From: Glandiceps talaboti
Taxonomy: Eukaryota; Hemichordata; Enteropneusta; Spengelidae
DNA length: 64,000 nt
Reading direction: 5' to 3'
Assembly (NCBI RefSeq): GCF_964340395.1
Contig: NC_135550.1
Span: 27,022,676-27,086,675, forward strand
In this document: in pieces, positions 11,700-49,900 of the stretch
Position numbering within the stretch: the first letter of the stretch is position 1
Layout of the letters: the number at the start of each line of letters is the position of its first letter
Made by a program: the position numbers and the translations under genes
Notes under the pieces: model-generated
What the model saw: only the letters and a program-made list of their open reading frames with translations
Databases searched by the model: none
Told to the model about the DNA's origin: nothing

Positions 11700-14600
11700 A
11701 TGTGATTACATTTAACTTGTGTGAGAGTACGGATGGATATTGTGAGTTGTGGAGAAGGTAAACAGGACTTGGGAATATTCCAAATGTAAGATATATCCTA
11801 GGTGATGAACAACTGTCATTATTATACAAGTTTGTTATTCTTGTTGCTAAGAATTGTATCTGTATTTCACAAAGTATAGGAAAAAATATTTGATGGCATA
11901 CAAAAAGTACTTGCACAATATTCTGAGTGTAGAGTTTCATATTGTAGTTAGAAAAAGTAAAGTAAATGCACATATTAAGAAATGGACAGTTTTTGAAATT
12001 GATAACTTTAATAAGAACAGTTTCTGTGAAATTTCCTTTTACAAAAAAGAGATGTATCTTTATCTTTGTAATAAGCCCAATAAAAAATGTTATCAAGTAC
12101 AAAAAAAGCTTGTGTGTGCCTATGTGTACCATACATACGTCGACACGATGTATGTACAAATGGTCACGATGAAATGCCCTGATCATCAACAATCGTGACT
12201 CATTTTTCCTTCCTCTTTCATTCACCTTTCGAATATTTCCACCTGCTCATGTATATCAAAAATTAGCCATTTTCCACAGAATGTTTAGTGTTTAGGTGGT
12301 AGTGTGATTCATTTGAACGTAGATGATTGCAATAGTAGTTCTCAGATAATTGTAAAGCTATTAAAGTGCTTTGAGCACAGCTCAGGAAAGCGCTATATAC
12401 AAACCCACACTAATAGCTATGTTGAAAATACACCTACATCCAGGGCGGAGATAGGAGATGAGTGTATACATGATAAATTTTAGAGTTCTAACTAAGTTGT
12501 TGCACTTATCAGTGTGCTATTGTGTTCCAGAATGAGATTTTTGACAATTGGAAAATCAACCGGCCACACTAAGCATTTGACCATCTTGACTCAAATTACA
12601 ACTAACACACCGGGGAATATTAGACAAACATGTCTTTTGTTGTTATCTTTGGATTGAAACTAATAGTTTTGATTAATTTGTATGTTTACTGATCAATTTG
12701 CTTGGAATTTGAAAACTGTAATGTCAAAATTAAATCGTTACTGATTTAAAGAAAGCGAGTGAAAGTTCAGAAATAGTACAGGTTACGAGCGCAACGTTGA
12801 CTCTGTTAAAAGGTCGATGACATTACGACTATTGCGCAATGTGGCATTTTCAATCACACAACAGCCTGAAATCTATCCACAATTGACCACAAACCATGAT
12901 ATTACATGTTTCTTATTATTGCAAAACACCATATAGATTTAAATATAATTTCATAATAAATTCTAGTTTAACGACCATCGTGATATTGTGCAATCATCAA
13001 CAACATGTTAAAACGATATGTCACGAACTATAATTATTGTATATGAGTCATTGAATTTCACAAATTCACCCCGTAGACAAAAATTTACACCGTATAATCA
13101 TGATATTCCCGTACTAGATGATAAATAACCACAAGTTCGTTTCGTTTACCATATTTTGTCCGATAGTCATGACTATTCAAAATCGATATAATGTAAGCCT
13201 GTTAGCGCTAACAAGTGACAAAATCTGTTTATTTGACGTCCGCCATTATTTGTCAGGAACGATCAGGATATACACATGATATGGCAAGCTTTATATAATA
13301 ATGCAGGCTAAATGGAGTTTTTGTGAATGTTTTAGCTATATGTTTACAAGCTTAAGGGTAAACTCGATTTTTTATGTGGAAGTGTAACATTGTACAGGCC
13401 TATGTACAACAAAACTAAATGATTAAGATCATAATCGAAGGTCCGCGACGGCCGTGTACATCGTGACTGCACTTGTCAATTATCGTGTGATTATTGAACC
13501 TTTCGAATAGAATGATCACTTATGGCGACTGACTGGCCTAAAAATTGTATGGTTCCGATTGCACTCATTTCTGCACCCACTACTTCTCGCGAGACTTCAC
13601 AATTTCACAATGTTAGTTATTTTTAGAGTCGGCACTGAAAAACTAGGTGAGGTCGGGTGACCGGAACCAAACAATTTGTTATCCCGCAGAAATGATGTCA
13701 ACTATCTAAAGGACAGTTGAGAAAATCATAATCGGCAAAAATTATGAGCAATACTTATTTGTGGTATTACACAAGTATAAGAATAAAATATGCATGAAAT
13801 CTTACAACGTGTAGGGCTAATGTGCAGGCCAGACAATGATACTACACAGTCCTGATCTACGAATGTAGTTGCCGTATTCTTTTTTTTCTTTAGACCAAAG
13901 CGACTATTTAACAGCTAGAGGCCGGTCCACACAACGTCAAAGGAATAAAAATAGATCTCAGTATTTATACGATATAGCTCAGACCACTGAGGATAAAGGG
14001 AGTTGACAGAAATACGTCATGTTTTTTCATGACGATGATACTTGCAAAATAAAAACAGACTGAGTGCAGACGATCAAATCGGTCGACGTTTTAGATTTTA
14101 CGTGACGAGACACACGTAGTCCCTTCGATAACACGGTATATTCATGTGACTGTTAGTACCTTTTTGAATATTACATATAACTGTTAAAACTATTACTAGC
14201 ATAGAACCCAACATTTCACTTCATATAGTCCGGAAAGGACTATTTACATATGAACCCTTCATTTTTTTACCTAGTTAAGTGTATATAAACATAGCTTGTT
14301 TTGATATTCTCCGATTTCGTTTTCCCAGGGTTCTGTAATGTTCCTGAATTGAATGCAAATAGAGTCTTTATAACGTAGACTTCTTCAAGGCCGACTCGTT
14401 AAAATTGTTCATATATAATAACAGATTATATCATGTATTTTGAGACTTAAAAACTATCAACTGTAAAATTATGAGTATACCCGCCTTCGGCGGGGGTTAT
14501 TGCTTAATCTAAAATCATACCCCAGAATAATAGCATAAATATTCTTCAAAACGAAGACAACATTATTGAGATATGCTATGCAAATAGAATCATGACTTCC

Positions 14601-15490
14601 GAGTAGGCCTTCATATGCATTACAAAAATATCCATACGACATATTCACATCTTGGTGTTTTGTATTTAGAAATATTTTGGAATGTGAAATCGGGAAGTGA
14701 GGAAAACACGACATAAGGTAAATCTCAGAGTATCACCGAACACAATCATCGTCGTGTCTGAATATCATGCAGAGTTGATACATAAATTAGACTAGCATTA
14801 TGATGTCTTTCTGTCTGAAAATCATTTTTACCTCATGCTAGAGGGTCAATATTTATGTAGAAGACGAATGTCGACTTATTCTCTCGCGCACCTATACTGA
14901 TGCATCTATATCATGTATATATTTGTTTACAGGTGACAGTGTTGTTGAAGCGCGTGCCATGCCATCATCAACTGTGGAATGATGTCGGCGTTCTAACCCA
15001 TTATGCACATGCGCACGTGGATGCCTATTCTGCCTTTACACCTGTGGATCTATCAAAAAAGAACCCAGACTAAGTATTAATTCATTTTATCTCATTTTAT
15101 TGTATATTCTACATCATTTGTTTATTATTGCAACTTATTCACTGGTAGAAGACGAGCTCCCTATGCAAGAAATCGAATGTTCGTTATTTTTATGATGAGC
15201 CTAAGCAGTAATATTCTATGCGTAAGGAACTTCCGAGACAGTCCGAATAAATAGATGTAAAATCCGACGTTTCAAATAGAAATTCTTTTTCAAGGTATTT
15301 ATAGGCAAGACATATTAGGTAAACACCTGGATATATCTGAATGTTATGGAACAGAACGACAACCATGCGTGATTAACGGTTATACGTACGTGTGAAAAGT
15401 TATAATATTCGCAAGCAACAAATAGAACCCAATAGAACACGCCTGAAATTTAAAATAAGTGTGATTGGACTGGGAATGTTGTGAATAGTC
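11700..15490. other. Intergenic, AT-rich with a few CpG patches
   Basis: A 175-codon minus frame at 11698-12225 overlaps a 114-codon plus frame and looks like AT-rich chance. At 12360-12405 the words AAGTGCTTTGAGCAC and AAAGCGCTATATAC resemble a common SINE/LINE 3'-end motif. CpG-containing patches occur near 12.8, 13.2 and 13.45 kb. No exon could be supported. Confidence 0.5.
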
Positions 15491-15492
15491 TA

Positions 15493-15732
15493 TTAATTCG
15501 AAGGGGTTCCAGCGTTCCGAGACGGGATGATTTCCTCTTCCTTTAACCTCAATAGTTTCTCATCGCCAGACACCTTACAAATTCCTGAAATAGACATATC
15601 TGATACACTGTGATCGTTGGTAATAAAATGCATAGATACGGGATAGTTACGATTCTTTTGTCTGGTCAGACGGAGATGTTCCACGAAACGATCACCCAGA
15701 CGACGTACAGTCGAATCTATATAAACAAACAC
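15493..15732 (-). mobile_element. Penelope-like retroelement GIY-YIG endonuclease fragment
   Basis: The minus frame starts VYIDSTVRRLGDRFVEHLR and continues with PVSMHF...NDHSVSDMSISGI and EKLLRLKEEEII. This is the GIY-YIG endonuclease end of Penelope-like elements (YIG.T.RRLGDRF.EHLR ... HF...H). YIG has become YID, and the usual IGTL.P.G.N end is degraded, so it is a fragment. No reverse transcriptase was found alongside. Confidence 0.75.
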
Positions 15733-40155
<24,423 letters not shown>

Positions 40156-40713
40156 TATGTATGTATAATAACAAGACTTACCGTATATATAAATCCATGT
40201 AGTAATTTGGTATGGGATTAGACTTATCATCATGTACTAATAATGTTAATCTTTATAAGTTATTATACATGAAATATGATCTATGGAAGTACATAGTGTA
40301 TCAGTTGGATTTTTTTAAACGTATGTAAAGTATTAATGGACAATTTTTACATTGAAAGGCAGTGCCTTTTATATAGGGAATTTTCAAGTTAGGTAATTTG
40401 TTTTGGATGTCTGGGATTTCACCAGCTTCTTTGATCATATTGATCTCATTTTGTTGCACATTGAATGGCTGTGGCTAGCTGGGTTGGGTTGACATACATT
40501 GTGAGGGATTGGAAAGAATCAAATTTGAGATTTATTTCTCATTTGTGTGTTTACACATAGATGTTGGTCTCTCTCCAATGTCTATAGCGTACACCACTAT
40601 AGACATGACAAAATAACAGTACATGTATATGTAAAAAATAGTGTGTGCTGTTTTGTAGAATTCAGTATTCAAATCATTTAGGAGTATTTCCCTTAGCAGA
40701 TATCTTCACTTTG

Positions 40714-41452
40714 TAATATTTCCTCAAACCCTGTAGGGTATGAAATGTCCTGTTTGTAACATGTCCTCAAACCTCATAGGGTATGCCCTGCCCTGTTTGG
40801 AATAATGTCCACAAACCCTGTAGGGTATGCCCTGCCCTGTTTGTAACATGTCCTCAAACCCTGTAGGGTATGCCATGTCCTCAAACCCTGTAGGGTATGC
40901 CCTGCCCTGTTTGGAATAATGTCCACAAACCCTGTAGGGTATGCCCTGCCCTGTTTGTAACATGTCCTCAAACCCTGTAGGGTATGCCATGCCCGGTTTG
41001 AAATAATGTCCTCAAACCCTGTAGGGTATGCCATGTCCTGTTTGTAATATGTCCTCAAACCCTGTAGGGTATGCCCTGCCCTGTTTGTAAAATGTCCTCA
41101 AACCCTGTAGGGTATGCCATGCCCTGTTTGAAATAATGTCCTCAAACCCTGTAGTGTATGCCATGTCCTGTTTGTAATATGTCCTCAAACCCTATAGGGT
41201 ATGCCATGTCCTCAAACCCTGTAGGGTATGCCCTGCCCTGTTTGGAATAATGTCCTCAAACCCTGTAGGGTATGCTCTGCCCTGTTTGGAATAATGTCCT
41301 CAAACCCTGTAGGGTATGCCATGCCCTGTTTGGAATAATGTCCTCAAACCCTGTAGGGTATGCCCTGCCCTGTTTGGAATAATGTCCTCAAACCCTGCAG
41401 GGTATGCCATGCCCTATTTGTAATATGTCCTTAAACCCTGTAGGGTATGTAT
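40714..41452. repeat. About 44-bp minisatellite, about 16-17 copies
   Basis: The unit is ATGTCCTCAAACCCTGTAGG then GTATGCC(C/A)TGCCCTGTTTG and a variable GAATA or TAAC. Period is 43-44 bp, with a few units cut to about 25 bp (for example around 40870). Each unit centres on ACCCTGTAGGGT, a 5-bp stem around GT. The array starts about 560 bp after the PLEKHD1 stop and explains the repetitive open frames on the minus strand. Confidence 0.93.
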
Positions 41453-41883
41453 TCAGTTTGGCTCCAAAATATTTTTGGCAAATGCAAATGAGAAGTTAGA
41501 CATGCCAAAAGTCTTACAGGTAAATCTTGGTCCATAAATCTGTTGAGAGAATTCCTTGGTAAATTTTATATTGCCATCACAGGTACTGTTGCTTAGTTTC
41601 ACAGTTTCATTTCTAGGATTATTATGCTGCATGAATTAGAAAATTTACAGATAGTGAATTATATCGTTGATCTGACTGCCATAAATTTACAATGTGCAGC
41701 TTTTAAGGGCGCAATGTGGTTATGACGTTTTTGCCTTCATATGAGTTTGAATTTGTGAATATATTGTAATAAAAAGATGATTTCATTTTTCAAACACAAG
41801 AGTAGAGAAGTAATGGGTATATTGATACACCAGTACTGGGCTATATCAATTCCGTCACTTGTACCGGAATGAACCACATACAA

Positions 41884-41897
41884 ACTCTAGAGGGCGC
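41884..41897 (+). promoter_or_regulatory. CTCF-like site
   Basis: ACTCTAGAGGGCGC matches CCASYAGRKGGCRS at 12 of 14 positions, including the whole AGRKGGCRS half. It lies between PLEKHD1 and ARV1. Binding is inference. Confidence 0.3.
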
Positions 41898-44800
41898 TGT
41901 AATGCTCCACTCATTCTGGACTTCATTCATAGTGGTCATCCTACAATCATGGAGCTGCAGTTCTCTTGTCTGCCGACACTGCAAAAATGTTCCCAATTGT
42001 AAAGAGGACTTTAGTTGAAGACAATGTTAAGCTGATAACCACTATGTATGTTGTTAGAATGAGAGACTTGTAAACCAAAATGAAAGGTAGTCTAGCCCCT
42101 TGTAGTGCAGGTTTTGTAGTCACAGTGTCTTCATCAGTTGCCAGTCTGAACAAATTATTTGCAACAAAGTGAAGAAAAAATTAACAAAATAGATATCTAC
42201 TCCAGATGGTTAACAAAAATGGGTGTTAAAAGTTGTGATGACCCATGTCTCTCGCTACTCCATATGGTAAATTGTATATCTATATTCCATATACTATATC
42301 TATATCTATCTATATCATATACCAAGTATAGTGTGCTCATAATCTATATAGTTGGACCTATTTTAGTTATCTAGGTGTAGGGATAGGGGTTACCATATAT
42401 ATATATTTTTTTTATAGAAAGACTTATGATATGCTAGTGCAATGTATATGCATTTACTCATTAGTAGATTTACTATTATTATTAGTTCTGGGGTGATGGT
42501 AAATATTTATGAACGGATAACTAAATAGTTGAACAACTGCATTGTATTAAAGGATGTGCCAACATGAAAATAGACTTATACAGTGAAAATGAGTCTTGTG
42601 TTTTCAGTATGCAAAGATGTCGAGTTTATGACGCCATACTTCACTTCTTCAGTATGGTTCAATATTACCAGTAGTAAGACAGATTGAGGTAGAGATTTGA
42701 CATCCATAGGCTAGTTTTGTATACATCTCTAAGACAATAATAAAGAATTCTAAAAATCTCAAATATTATTTTCCAAATATTCTTCAAACCTTCAACAATT
42801 CATTAGCATGACAAAACAATTATTTTGAGTGGCATGAATGAATCATCAAAGAGAACAACTATTTTCAGGATCACAGTAGAGACCTTTAACATCCACTGTG
42901 TGTTATTGTGCCAATTCATTTACAGTATATAACCAAAGTCAGTAAGAACAATGTGTGTTTAAATGCATGTATTTTTGATATACAGTCTACACAGTAGGGA
43001 AGTTACTCCAGTACTCAAGTGGTATGACATCAAAAAACCGCCTCACAGTGCCTTATGTGATGATCAAAACCATGAGTTATATGTAGTGTAGAGTATTACT
43101 ACAAACCCTGTATTTCATTGATCCAATTTTACCCTGTATTTCATTGGTCCTAAAGTTTTATCACAAAACCAGCTTCATGTTATTTCCATTATGGAGCTTC
43201 ATGCTAATGAGTATGATGTTTTAGAACATTGTGAAAACATTACTTTTTTTGTAAAATTGTGAAAAGTGAAGTTCAGCATTTACTTATTTGGAAAGATAGA
43301 AACATCTACAATTGAATGATGTACAAATGTGGTTTCTTTATTGGAAGCCTACAACATACAGCTTAATACTGTTGAAACTTTGTATTGATATTGTGTAGTT
43401 TATGATGGCTAAAAGCTGGATGTATTAGGAAGGTGTGGTATTCTAAGTTTTTCATGCTGTATAGTCAGTAATTAAGTACTCTGTACAAATGTGTACATTT
43501 CTTAAAACATAGAGGTACATTCAGTGTATTTTACTAGGACCTTAATCTTGTTCCCCACCTACACATATTGATAGAATGCAGCATGTAAACAGACAAGGAA
43601 ACTTGTCTGTGATATAAATGACACATTGCTATTGAAAACTGCAAGAGAATTTGAATCATTTATAAAGTTTTTCAACAACAAAAAAAAGGGGGGGGAGACA
43701 GTGTGTTAGCTAGCTGTATTTCCTTTACGAGTTGATTTAATTTTCATGTTAGAATTTTTTACATGTAATTTGAATAAACAAAGGTATATATAGAGATTGT
43801 ATCAATCTGAATTCAGATTTTATTCTCAGATTAGTGTTAATAAAATCTAGCGAGCGTAACTTGTAATGTTGAAAACCAAAATCACTATCCTTTGACAACT
43901 CATAGAGCTTCATCCATCCATTCTCAGAGTGATGATTTCATTATTTCAAAAACAATCAATCTGTCATTTATTTGGTTGAAATTTATAGTTTATCATGTTT
44001 ATTATTCGGTTAAAATTTACTGTGGAACTCGGTATGAATCAAGTTACATTTCCAGTTACCAAGACCAGACTCTTTTATATTAACAAAATACTGACCTGAT
44101 AATGGTCTGTCTAACAGGGCAAAAGCTAGTCTGTACTTTGTGAGTTGAGTTTTGTTGAGACCATCCAGTTCTCATTTATGGTACTATCAAACTACAGAAA
44201 AACCAAATATTGTGACTATTTGTAACTTGACATGTACTCGAGTTCCATATATTCAACTCAGCCACTGCCAAACTGACTGTGTTGAACTCTGCTGTTAGTA
44301 CATATTTGTTTCAGTGCGCTTTGTAATTTATGTTAAAATTAAGTGAAGATATTGATAATCACACGATGTGAGCTAGTCTATGTATACTTAGTATGAAATA
44401 TTACTTTCAGTATTACTTTGGAAATTCTGTTGCTCAGCTTGTCGACAACCACAAACACTGGCAGTTACCAAACTTTATTAATCAATTTCTGATCATCTTT
44501 GGATTATATGTTGATGACTAAAATCTTTGAAACTCCCAGACCATAATATGCAACCATTGTCCTGTTTTAGTATTCAGTAAGTTGAGATATGTACATTTGG
44601 AGATTACTATAAAATACTACTTGTGTCATAACATAGGGGACAGAACAGATATCAAATATTTGAATGTTATAGAGTTTCATATATATTGAGAAATGTGAGC
44701 AATCCAGACTTGTTTTAGTAGAGGTTGTCAGTTTTTGTGTTTAGATCATGATGTAACAGCCGTATGTACAGATACAGTTTGTGAGATCAGTTACTTTACT

Positions 44801-45530
44801 TTGTTATTTGTTGCATAAATGTTAGACCTGTTTGTACCCATACTAGTGACACTGTCAGGATAGACATGAAGAGAGAAAAAAATACCTGTATTTGTATATA
44901 AGTCAGTGTATTGCATCATGTGTTACTCAGCTTGTGTCACCAAAATACACACACACACACATTACTCCAGTATTTTCCTTTTAGGACTGATATATTATAC
45001 TAAAGTACTTAAACACTGGGTGCTGCTCTATTTCTAAGTATTGATGACATTTTCAGGGCTGTTGTATCTAAATATTTTCTACCCTTTGTATTATATTGTA
45101 AATATTAATACATATTTTCCATGGACCTTGCTGTTTCTACCTTGATATTTTCATAACCATTTTGACTTTTGCTGTCTCTTCATTGGTTTGTGACTTGTGT
45201 GACTTTACAAAGGCTGGCTTTATATATGGAGACTGCTGCATACCAATCCTATGTCATAACTCCCTCCAAGGTCCTTTAATGACAACCCGTTTACTCATTC
45301 TGATCTCTTTACTTAGTTCAGCTGTTTTTTTCCTACCTCTTTTCTTTTACCAATATCTCACTGGCTGATACTGAATATTTATCAGACATGTAGCAGAAAC
45401 ACACATTATAGAAAGAAATTGCTGATATATAACATTGGTCAATGTGACTGTCAATCTCTGCATATCAAGATTACATAAATGTGGTGTTTTAATTTCTACT
45501 TTGTGAAATCATGACTTTTATCAGATTGTA

Positions 45531-45536
45531 AATAAA
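45531..45536 (+). terminator. Candidate distal poly(A) signal for PLEKHD1
   Basis: AATAAA in the context TTGTAAATAAAGTTC, just before a long microsatellite. Other plus-strand candidates after the PLEKHD1 stop are 41768-41773 and 42739-42744. The sequence alone does not show which is used. Confidence 0.25.
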
Positions 45537-45601
45537 GTTCTTCAGCTTTGACTTTGGTATTTCCTCGTGGTGATATATTGTGTTGTGGCTGACTTCATGA
45601 C

Positions 45602-45756
45602 TGTATGTATGTATGTATGTATGTATGTATGTATGTATGTATGTATGTATGTATGTATGTATGTGTGTGTGTGTATGTATGTATGTATGTATGTATGTAT
45701 GTATGTATGTATGTATGTGCGTGCGTGCGCGTGTGTGTGTGTGTGTGTGTGTGCGC
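45602..45756. repeat. (ATGT)n/(TG)n compound microsatellite
   Basis: Two ATGT runs separated by a short TG run, then GTGCG and TG. It produces MYVCMYVC and THTYIHTY open frames with no coding meaning. Confidence 0.97.
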
Positions 45757-45949
45757 TTGTTTGTTCATAATACCTATAAGGTGAAGTCTTCAGTACAAAA
45801 ACTGCACATTGAAACAAAATGTTAATACCCCGGTAGTTGTTAGCATTATTAACATAATACATATCCATTCTTCACATGTTGACCTACATATGAGAGTAAT
45901 GAGTCAACTATTGCAAAAAGTAGGATTTATTAGATAAGTCACAAACATC

Positions 45950-46440
45950 ATTAAAGTCCATCTAGGTAAGTAATAAATGTACATCATATACATAAGTTGT
46001 AGGATATATTCATATTCATATTATGTACAGCTTTGAAGGCTAAAAGCCTATGAGCCGATCAAAGGTAAAAAAAAAATCAAATGTTCAACAGTCCATAGTC
46101 CAAAGTTCCACGAATAGTAACATGTATATAAATCAAACACTATCCAAGTTTATGTTAATGATGTATTTGTATTCAGCCCAGTGACTGTCTAGAGTGTTTT
46201 TGAAAGAGTTGATAGTATTCGCTGTAACAATTTTTGTTGGCAGTTTATTCCATGCATTGATGATCCGGTTTGGAAAAAAGTTGGCGCGAGTTGACTTCTG
46301 ACACAAAGACTTCTTGAAGACTATATATCAATTCACATGGAAGACTGATATGTCTCCCAACGATCCCACAAACTAAGATCGTACATCAGTTCCGTTTCTT
46401 AGAATACATATTGTCTACACCAAAGTATACAGCAATACAA
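45950..46440 (-). mobile_element. 5'-truncated LINE with ORF2 C-terminus and 3' UTR
   Basis: The minus frame from about 46326 to a TGA at 46133 reads STRANFFPNRIINAWNKLP, then KIVTANTINSFKNTLD and HWAEY. This is the standard C-terminus of many non-LTR reverse transcriptases (R..FF.NR..N.WN.LP......N.FK..LD..W). A 3' UTR of about 180 bp follows. Upstream sequence (DRWETYQSSM, then TGA) is degraded. Truncated and inactive. Confidence 0.82.
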
Positions 46441-46900
46441 TTATTCAAAACTTGAGACATAGAGGAGGATCTATCAGCTGAGTAGAGCCAGTTCCAGACT
46501 TGGAGTTAGAAATTTCTGAACCAGTATCTGTACTGTATATCCACATAACACCAACATAGAGCAAACTATGGTATGTCTCTGAAATAAAACTGAATTAGAG
46601 AGAAGTAATAATTAGATGAAGTCAAGAACTGGGAAAAAAATCACTTCTAAATTTGATGAAAATATTTGTACAATTGTCTAAAACTTTTTTTTTAAATTTC
46701 TACTGCTTATTTGTGATGTTAACAACACTTAGCCGTTAAGAAAGACCAGGTGGCTGCTAAATGTATGGTAGTTATTTGAGTATTCCTATTTAGTCCTGTT
46801 GATGCAGATTAACAAATTGAATGTAAATGGGCTTCCGATGGAAAGTGAAGACTTGGTTGGTTTTTAAGTATGAATGAACAGACACACACATTGACAAAGC

Positions 46901-49900
46901 CTATTGCTTTAGCCCCCTCCAGACAGTACCCATTACAGCTAACAGGGAATGTTTTGTTGAAACTGAAAAATACAAGTAATGGTTGGCACAGGGGTGTCAC
47001 AGTGCACCAGTAGAGAACTAATCTGTCTGGATTTTCAAATCTAAATTTACCCTAAAATATGTTCCTTTGATGCACCATAATCCTAAAACCCTACATCTCA
47101 TGTTACAAATTGACTTTTCTGGTGTGGTCTCTGTTTATCAATGCCATCTTGCTCAATGAAATGGTTTCATTCAGTCTAGTCCATGTTTTCAACCATAGGT
47201 CAAAGGTCACTATAAATTACCTTTTATGGACTGTACACTTGATGTGAAAACAAACAAACTGGTCAACCAGAGCAATAGAAGACTACTACTTTGTCCCCAG
47301 ATGACTGCAGGAATGACTAATAGTTTACCAGAACCTGACAACATCAATGCTCTAACTTGCAAGCTTACACTGTGGGCAAATAGAGAAATAAACACACATT
47401 AGTTTGTGATGTAATATTGTAAATGATGCCTGTGTGGTGAAAATCAAACTACAGCCTAGTATCAAATATCTGTAAGTATGGACAAATACAGAAATAAACA
47501 CACATTAGTATATATAACATAATGTTGCAAGTTACGTCTGTGTGGTAAAAAGTCAACTACACCCACCTAGTACTAGTAGTAGTCCTTGTACCAAGTACCT
47601 ACTCACAATACTTTCCTAGTTACCTTTTAGGATGCAATAAATATAGTAGTGTAGTAAACTGTATATATGAAGCAGGTAAGTTGTGTTGATGTTATTATTA
47701 AAAGTGCTAGATGCTACCAGACTAGCAAACATGGCATTACATATCTGGGAAGATGTCAGACTAGCTTGGCAAACAAAGGTAGGCCATGGAAGGAGCACTG
47801 GCCATCACTTCACAACTTTCTAAGAATTTAAATCATTTTTTTGCATAATTTTCATTGTTTGTGTTGAACTGTTAAAGAAATTGGCTTCTATTTTTAGATT
47901 CATATTTCAGTATGTTTCAGTGTGGGGAGTGTTAGTGAATTCTCTATAGTTAAAAGATTGGTGAGTTATGCTCTATATCACATCACCATGATAGGTTAAT
48001 GTTGACAGCCAAGTTGTGAGATTTCTCTATGTACCGGTACTGATTGAAATTCACTATCAAAACCAGGTCTCCCCACTCTGATATAATACAGATGGTAGCT
48101 AGGTCAATGTAGACAGCCAAGTTGTGAGATGTTCTCTATGTACTGATTGAATTTCAAGAATAAAACCATGCCTTCCAACTCTGATATAATACAGATGGTA
48201 GGTACACATCCACCAGTAGCTAGCTGGCTATATCTATCAACAAGGCTTGTAAAATTGTACAAACACAGTGCAATGAAAGTCTCACGCTGACAGTACTGGT
48301 TGCAAAGCTATGATGTGAATGATAAAATCGTGTCAGGTTGTTTACACCACAATCACACAAAGTACACCAGCTGTCCATCCACAATAATGTCACAGCATAC
48401 ATGAGATTACATGTAATCCAATCAGGCTTTCAGTACTGGCAAGTTGTGTTGTATTAGTGAGAAATAGCAAGTCCATTACTGAAAACTACCCGGGATTACA
48501 TCTAATCTCATTCATGGTAGGAAACATCTGATAAACTGCTTACAGTATTAGAAGCCAAGGACACTAAAATCATTTGGGGTTTTACAAAGTGTAGACGTCT
48601 GATGCAGTGAAACGTTGTGTGCTGATATCACCAGTTCAATGCACTTTACGAGCATTTGCTGTCATCTGACCCCTGGCTAATATTAAATCTTATATGAAAA
48701 TACCTGCTGTTTTGATCAGCTAGAAATGAAAGAGTATTTTAATAAAAGTATTCATTTTCAATACAGATTGGGTTACTCTGCAGCAAATAGCAAAAAAATA
48801 CAGAGAAATGCAGATTTGTGTTTAATACTTCAAGAGCAAAGGTCTGATGACACGGAAAGTACAGCTGTCTGTCCATTACTTATACACACCTTACAGTGAC
48901 AGTAAATTGTTATGACATATTCACATTCCTACGAAACTTAAGTTACTATGACAATGGTTACCTTGGTGTAACAACAGCTGGGACATACATCATATTCAGG
49001 AAGATCCAACATGCAGCAATCACACCAAACATGAAAGAAGCAAACTCTGTGCAGAAAAGTAACAAGATGAAATATGACAAGAAGGAATTTCATACGGCTG
49101 AGATCCTGTGTATTACACTATGTTTCAGTATACATGTAGATCAGTAGATGCAATATGATAAAGTGTCTTTCTCCTCAATATTATATTACAACTTGAAGGT
49201 CAGGAATCTCTCAAGACATTAATAGTGTAGTGGGTTTTCTTGAAAACAACAGCAATATATTAACATAACTGGATTTATTTGTGATGCAACGTACACATAA
49301 CTTTAGTTTTCAGAGCAAGTTATACAGGTTTACAATGAACAAATAGTTATGAGATAACACATCATCACATAATATAACAATATTTCATCATACACATCAT
49401 AAATAGGTTAGATTAGATCTATACTTGGCAAAAGAATAAGTACACTCTGATATGAAAATTTGGCTAATATTTATTTTGTCAAATACAGTACATTTTATAT
49501 TGACAATTATGCTCCTCTCCCCTCACCACATCACCCCACATCTGGTGATTTGGATGAGTCTATGCTCCCCTCCTCTCACAACATCACCCCACATCTGGTG
49601 ATTTGGAATGGGTCTAGTGTTTCTTTATGTTAAGACAACATCATTATGTTATAGGAATAAACCTACCTATACCAGCAATTAGGAACATAGCATAATAATC
49701 CCATTCTAATGCATAGTATAAGAAATCTTTGGTACCATCAGCATTCTGTGACTTGAGATGTGACCATTTCATATATGCTTCACACAGCATACATAGAACA
49801 CATAACTTCCAATGTACCTGAACCAGGATATGAATTATAACAGTTAGAATTGTGTGTTTAATATTAGTATTTAACTCTCTTTTACTGTTGTGTTTTGTGG

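Larger units (their letters stand above)
40156..45920 (+). other. Downstream of PLEKHD1: 3' UTR and intergenic DNA
   Basis: No coding exon seen. Contains the 44-bp minisatellite, a CTCF-like site (41884-41897), poly(A)-signal candidates and the ATGT microsatellite. The 3' UTR limit cannot be set by eye. Confidence 0.5.

Noticed and set aside
11698-12225. 175-codon minus-strand open frame
   Set aside because: AT-rich, overlaps an equally long plus-strand frame, has no domain or splice signal, and its composition looks like chance.
12360-12405. SINE insertion
   Set aside because: Only the 3'-end-like words are present; no tRNA-like A and B boxes, tail or target duplication could be found.
40724-41058. 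Minus-strand open frames with repeated AYPTGFEDM
   Set aside because: Translation of the 44-bp minisatellite, with no start context or splice support.
45542-45868. Open frames of HTYIHTY and MYVCMYVC on both strands
   Set aside because: Pure microsatellite translation.
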